The notes under the pieces were generated by a model. The model had not been told where the DNA came from and did not search any database. It worked only from the letters and a program-made list of their open reading frames with translations. Shown here piece by piece: positions 61,803 through 64,000 of a stretch of DNA of 64,000 nt. Position numbers and translations under genes: made by a program. Location of the stretch: the NCBI RefSeq assembly GCF_002874965.1, contig NZ_CP025624.1, forward strand, positions 4,526,001 to 4,590,000, in the 5' to 3' direction. Origin of the DNA: Pseudomonas sp. NC02 (GTDB taxonomy: Bacteria; Pseudomonadota; Gammaproteobacteria; Pseudomonadales; Pseudomonadaceae). Numbering within the stretch: the first letter of the stretch is position 1; the number at the start of each line of letters is the position of its first letter.

Positions 61803-62701
61803 TAACCGGGTGCAACAGGGAAACCCCGGCGGCCCTGCAGGCCACCGGTGTGGACGAAGATCAGGCGGGTGCCGGGGGAAAATCTCCCGGCTTCAATCTG
61901 TAGTTTCAACGCCAATAACGCTTTGCCGGTATACAGCGGCTCCAGCGCCAGGCCACAGGCTTGCTCGGTAGCGTCGATAAAGGCCAGCAACTCCGGATCA
62001 ACCTTGGCAAAGCCGCCCCGGCTGGCCTCCAGCAATTCATAACCCTGCTGCACAAGCGCCTGCACCTGTTGCGCCACCCCGTGGTCGTCGGGCACCGCCA
62101 GGGCGCCATATACCGGATGCGCGCCCGCCTCCGCCAGCACCAATCCCGCCAATGTAGTACCGGTGCCTGCCGCCAGCCACCAACCGTGATAGTCCGTCCA
62201 GCCCAGGCCGTTTAATTGCGCCTGCGCCTGATTCACCAAAACTCCGCAACCCAACGCGCCCGCCAGGCCCCCGCCGCCTTCAGGTACCGGGTGCAGGTGC
62301 GGATACTGCTCGCGCCAGGGCAGCCAGAAGTCCGGCTCGTTGCGCGCGCGATAGCCGCCATACCCCAGCCAATGCAGTTGCATGCCGAAGGCCTTGAGGT
62401 CGAGCACCGTGGGAGTGTCTTGCGGATGGCCACGCAGCAAGCCAACGGTAGGAAAGCCGAAGCGTTTCCCGGCCGCCGCCAGTGCATGCAGGTGATTGGA
62501 GTAAGCGCCGCCCAGGCTGATGATCCCGCTGGCGCCCGCCGCCCGGCCTTGCGCCAGGTGCTCGGTGAGCTTGAACCACTTGTTGCCGCTGATCAGCGGG
62601 TCGATGCGATCCAGGCGCAGCACGGCGACTTCCACCGGCCCCATCCAGTCCAGCTTCAGGGGTTCAAGGGGCGCGTGGGGGAGCCAGTCGAAAGGACCCA
62701 T
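61802..62701 (-). CDS. dcyD: D-cysteine desulfhydrase / ACC deaminase family enzyme
   Basis: A 299-residue PLP enzyme of the fold type II family that includes 1-aminocyclopropane-1-carboxylate deaminase and D-cysteine desulfhydrase. The cofactor Lys is in LISGNKWFKLTEHL (near 40-48), the SLGGAYSNHLHALAAAGKRFGF stretch near 63 binds substrate, and LAAGTGTTLAGLVLA near 175 binds the PLP phosphate. Sequence alone does not separate the two activities; the class is shorter than true ACC deaminase (about 338 residues), so desulfhydrase is more likely. Start 62701 has no clear ribosome site, and an upstream TTG at 62719 is possible. Confidence 0.8.
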   Translation of the reverse strand: MGPFDWLPHAPLEPLKLDWMGPVEVAVLRLDRIDPLISGNKWFKLTEHLAQGRAAGASGIISLGGAYSNHLHALAAAGKRFGFPTVGLLRGHPQDTPTVLDLKAFGMQLHWLGYGGYRARNEPDFWLPWREQYPHLHPVPEGGGGLAGALGCGVLVNQAQAQLNGLGWTDYHGWWLAAGTGTTLAGLVLAEAGAHPVYGALAVPDDHGVAQQVQALVQQGYELLEASRGGFAKVDPELLAFIDATEQACGLALEPLYTGKALLALKLQIEAGRFSPGTRLIFVHTGGLQGRRGFPVAPG

Positions 62702-62720
62702 GAGGGCGGTTCTGCACAAG

Positions 62721-62752
62721 AAAAGGGGCGGTAGTCTACCACCGCCCCTTTT
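62721..62752. terminator. Hairpin terminator between fadH and the desulfhydrase gene
   Basis: AAAAGGGGCGGT and its exact complement form a 12-bp stem, with an 8-base loop. On the minus strand it follows the fadH stop (62759), and the AAAA/TTTT flanks favour termination. Confidence 0.82.
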
Positions 62753-62758
62753 ACGTGC

Positions 62759-64000
62759 TTACAGCTCGGCCGCCAGGCGCGAACCCTGGTTGATGGCGCG
62801 CTTGGCATCCAGTTCGGCCGCCACGTCCGCGCCGCCGATCAGGTGCACGTTCTGCCCGGCCGCCACCAGGCCATCCTGCAATTCCCGCAGCGGGTCCTGC
62901 CCGGCGCAGATCACGATGTTGTCCACCGCCAGCACCTTCGGTTCACCCTCGGCGCCGATGCGGATGTGCAGGCCCTCATCGTCGATCTTCAGGTACTCGA
63001 CACTGTTGAGCATCTGCACCTGCTTGTTCTTCAAGCCGGTGCGGTGGATCCAGCCGGTGGTCTTGCCCAGGCCGTCGCCGACCTTGGAGGTCTTGCGCTG
63101 CAACAGGAACACTTCACGCGCCGGCGCATGGCGCTCGGGCTTGATCCCGGCCACACCGCCGCGGGCTTCCAGGTGGGTGTCGATGCCCCACTCTTTCCAG
63201 AACGCCTCGCGGTCCAGGCTGGTGGACACGCCCTGGTGCACGAGGAATTCCGAGACGTCAAAACCGATACCGCCGGCACCAATCACCGCCACGCGATGGC
63301 CCACCGGCTTACGCTCCAGGATCACGTCGAGGTAGCTCAATACCTTGGCGTTTTCCACGCCGGGAATCGCCGGAATACGCGGCGCGATGCCGGTCGCGAG
63401 GATGATCTCGTCATAACCGCCCGCAACAAGCTGCTCAACGTCGACCCGGGTGTCCAGGCACAGTTCGACGTGAGTGGTCTGCAACTTGCGCTTGAAGTAG
63501 CGCAGGGTCTCGAAGAACTCTTCCTTGCCCGGCACACGCTTGGCGATGTTGAACTGGCCGCCGATCTCGCTGGCCGAATCGAACAGCGTCACTTGATGCC
63601 CACGTTCGGCGGCGACGGTGGCGGCCGCCAGGCCCGCAGGACCGGCACCGACCACGGCGATTTTCTTGATCTGCTTGACCGGCAGGTAGTTGAGCTCGGT
63701 CTCGTAGCACGCACGCGGGTTGACCAGGCAGGTGGTCAGCTTGCCGCCGAAGGTGTGGTCCAGGCAGGCCTGGTTGCAGCCGATGCAGGTGTTGATCTCA
63801 TCGGCGCGGCCTTCGGCAGCCTTGTTGACGAAGTCCGGGTCGGCGAGGAATGGGCGAGCCATCGAGACCATGTCGGCATCGCCTTCGGCCAAAATCTGCT
63901 CGGCGATTTCCGGGGTGTTGATTCGGTTGGTGGTGATCAATGGAATCTGCACCGCACCGCGCAACTTCGCGGTGACCTTGCTGAACGCGCCACGCGGCAC
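62759..64000 (-). CDS. fadH: NADPH-dependent 2,4-dienoyl-CoA reductase, C-terminal part (partial)
   Basis: The frame runs from the right edge to its stop at 62759, about 413 codons of an expected ~680; the N terminus lies outside. Residues visible: end of the Old-Yellow-Enzyme-like barrel (PLITTNRINTPEIAEQIL, MVSMARPFLADPDF), the cysteine cluster CIGCNQACLDHTFGGKLTTCLVNP that holds the [4Fe-4S] cluster, then an FAD/NADPH-binding domain with VVGAGPAGLAAATVAAERGHQVTLFD and VAVIGAGGIGFDVSEFL. The enzyme reduces 2,4-dienoyl-CoA in unsaturated fatty-acid breakdown. A GTG at the very edge is internal, not the start. Confidence 0.93.
   Translation of the reverse strand: MPRGAFSKVTAKLRGAVQIPLITTNRINTPEIAEQILAEGDADMVSMARPFLADPDFVNKAAEGRADEINTCIGCNQACLDHTFGGKLTTCLVNPRACYETELNYLPVKQIKKIAVVGAGPAGLAAATVAAERGHQVTLFDSASEIGGQFNIAKRVPGKEEFFETLRYFKRKLQTTHVELCLDTRVDVEQLVAGGYDEIILATGIAPRIPAIPGVENAKVLSYLDVILERKPVGHRVAVIGAGGIGFDVSEFLVHQGVSTSLDREAFWKEWGIDTHLEARGGVAGIKPERHAPAREVFLLQRKTSKVGDGLGKTTGWIHRTGLKNKQVQMLNSVEYLKIDDEGLHIRIGAEGEPKVLAVDNIVICAGQDPLRELQDGLVAAGQNVHLIGGADVAAELDAKRAINQGSRLAAEL

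Overview
The window is a gene-dense, GC-rich stretch of a Pseudomonas chromosome, most likely from the P. fluorescens group. Support comes from the family content (Liu leucine pathway, EmrAB-NodT pump, TamAB, Csu fimbriae, PhnWX), from two Pseudomonas-type small RNAs (a CrcY/CrcZ-type RNA and a PrrF-type RNA), and from many REP/REPIN palindromes built on GTGGGAGCGGGCTTGCTCGC. I saw no rRNA, tRNA, CRISPR array, integrase or insertion sequence. It reads as core and near-core chromosome with small accessory modules.

Layout. 1-3.6 kb: the tail of a Mrp/Mnh/Pha cation/proton antiporter operon whose genes overlap by 1-4 bases. 3.6-8.5 kb: HSL-type esterase, Sel1-repeat protein, an SDR oxidoreductase with a TetR regulator behind a perfect 30-bp palindrome, signal peptidase I and a RibD-C/DHFR-like protein. 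8.8-13.4 kb: cysS, glnS, ppiB, lpxH. 13.5-18.4 kb: a MarR-emrAB-outer membrane factor efflux operon with two matching operators. 18.5-25.6 kb: tamB, tamA, a GNAT acetyltransferase and xthA. 25.8-29.6 kb: a periplasmic-binding/OmpA fusion, and an acyl-CoA dehydrogenase divergent from a LysR regulator.

29.6-39.7 kb is a leucine/isovalerate catabolic region. It holds a MerR regulator (LiuR-like), HMG-CoA lyase, an acyl-CoA synthetase and liuABCD. Matching 16-bp palindromes precede the regulator gene and lie between the synthetase and liuA. Between the lyase and the synthetase sits a complete CrcY-type RNA gene (upstream inverted repeat, sigma-54 promoter, A-rich Hfq/Crc motifs, terminator), followed by a ~740-bp imperfect palindrome with a REPIN at its centre.

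39.7-45.5 kb: an S24-type repressor lacking the usual catalytic residues, a small Pseudomonas hypothetical, a PrrF RNA gene with Fur box, an M14 carboxypeptidase, and an ECF sigma/anti-sigma pair divergent from a membrane catalase-like peroxidase plus cytochrome b561. Both ECF-unit promoters carry the same GGAATA-N15-CGTC motif. 45.5-51.9 kb: a complete Csu-type chaperone-usher operon with four small pilin subunits and a two-domain tip protein. 52.1-54.5 kb: an AFG1/ZapE-like ATPase with a leucine-rich-repeat protein kinase. 54.7-55.4 kb: YebC. 55.5-61.0 kb: a 2-aminoethylphosphonate module (OPA-type MFS transporter, two related LysR regulators, phnW, phnX). 61.1-64 kb: a second cytochrome b561, a D-cysteine desulfhydrase/ACC deaminase-family enzyme, and the C-terminal two thirds of a 2,4-dienoyl-CoA reductase cut by the window edge.

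Function calls rest on motifs and family recognition by eye. No database or alignment was run.
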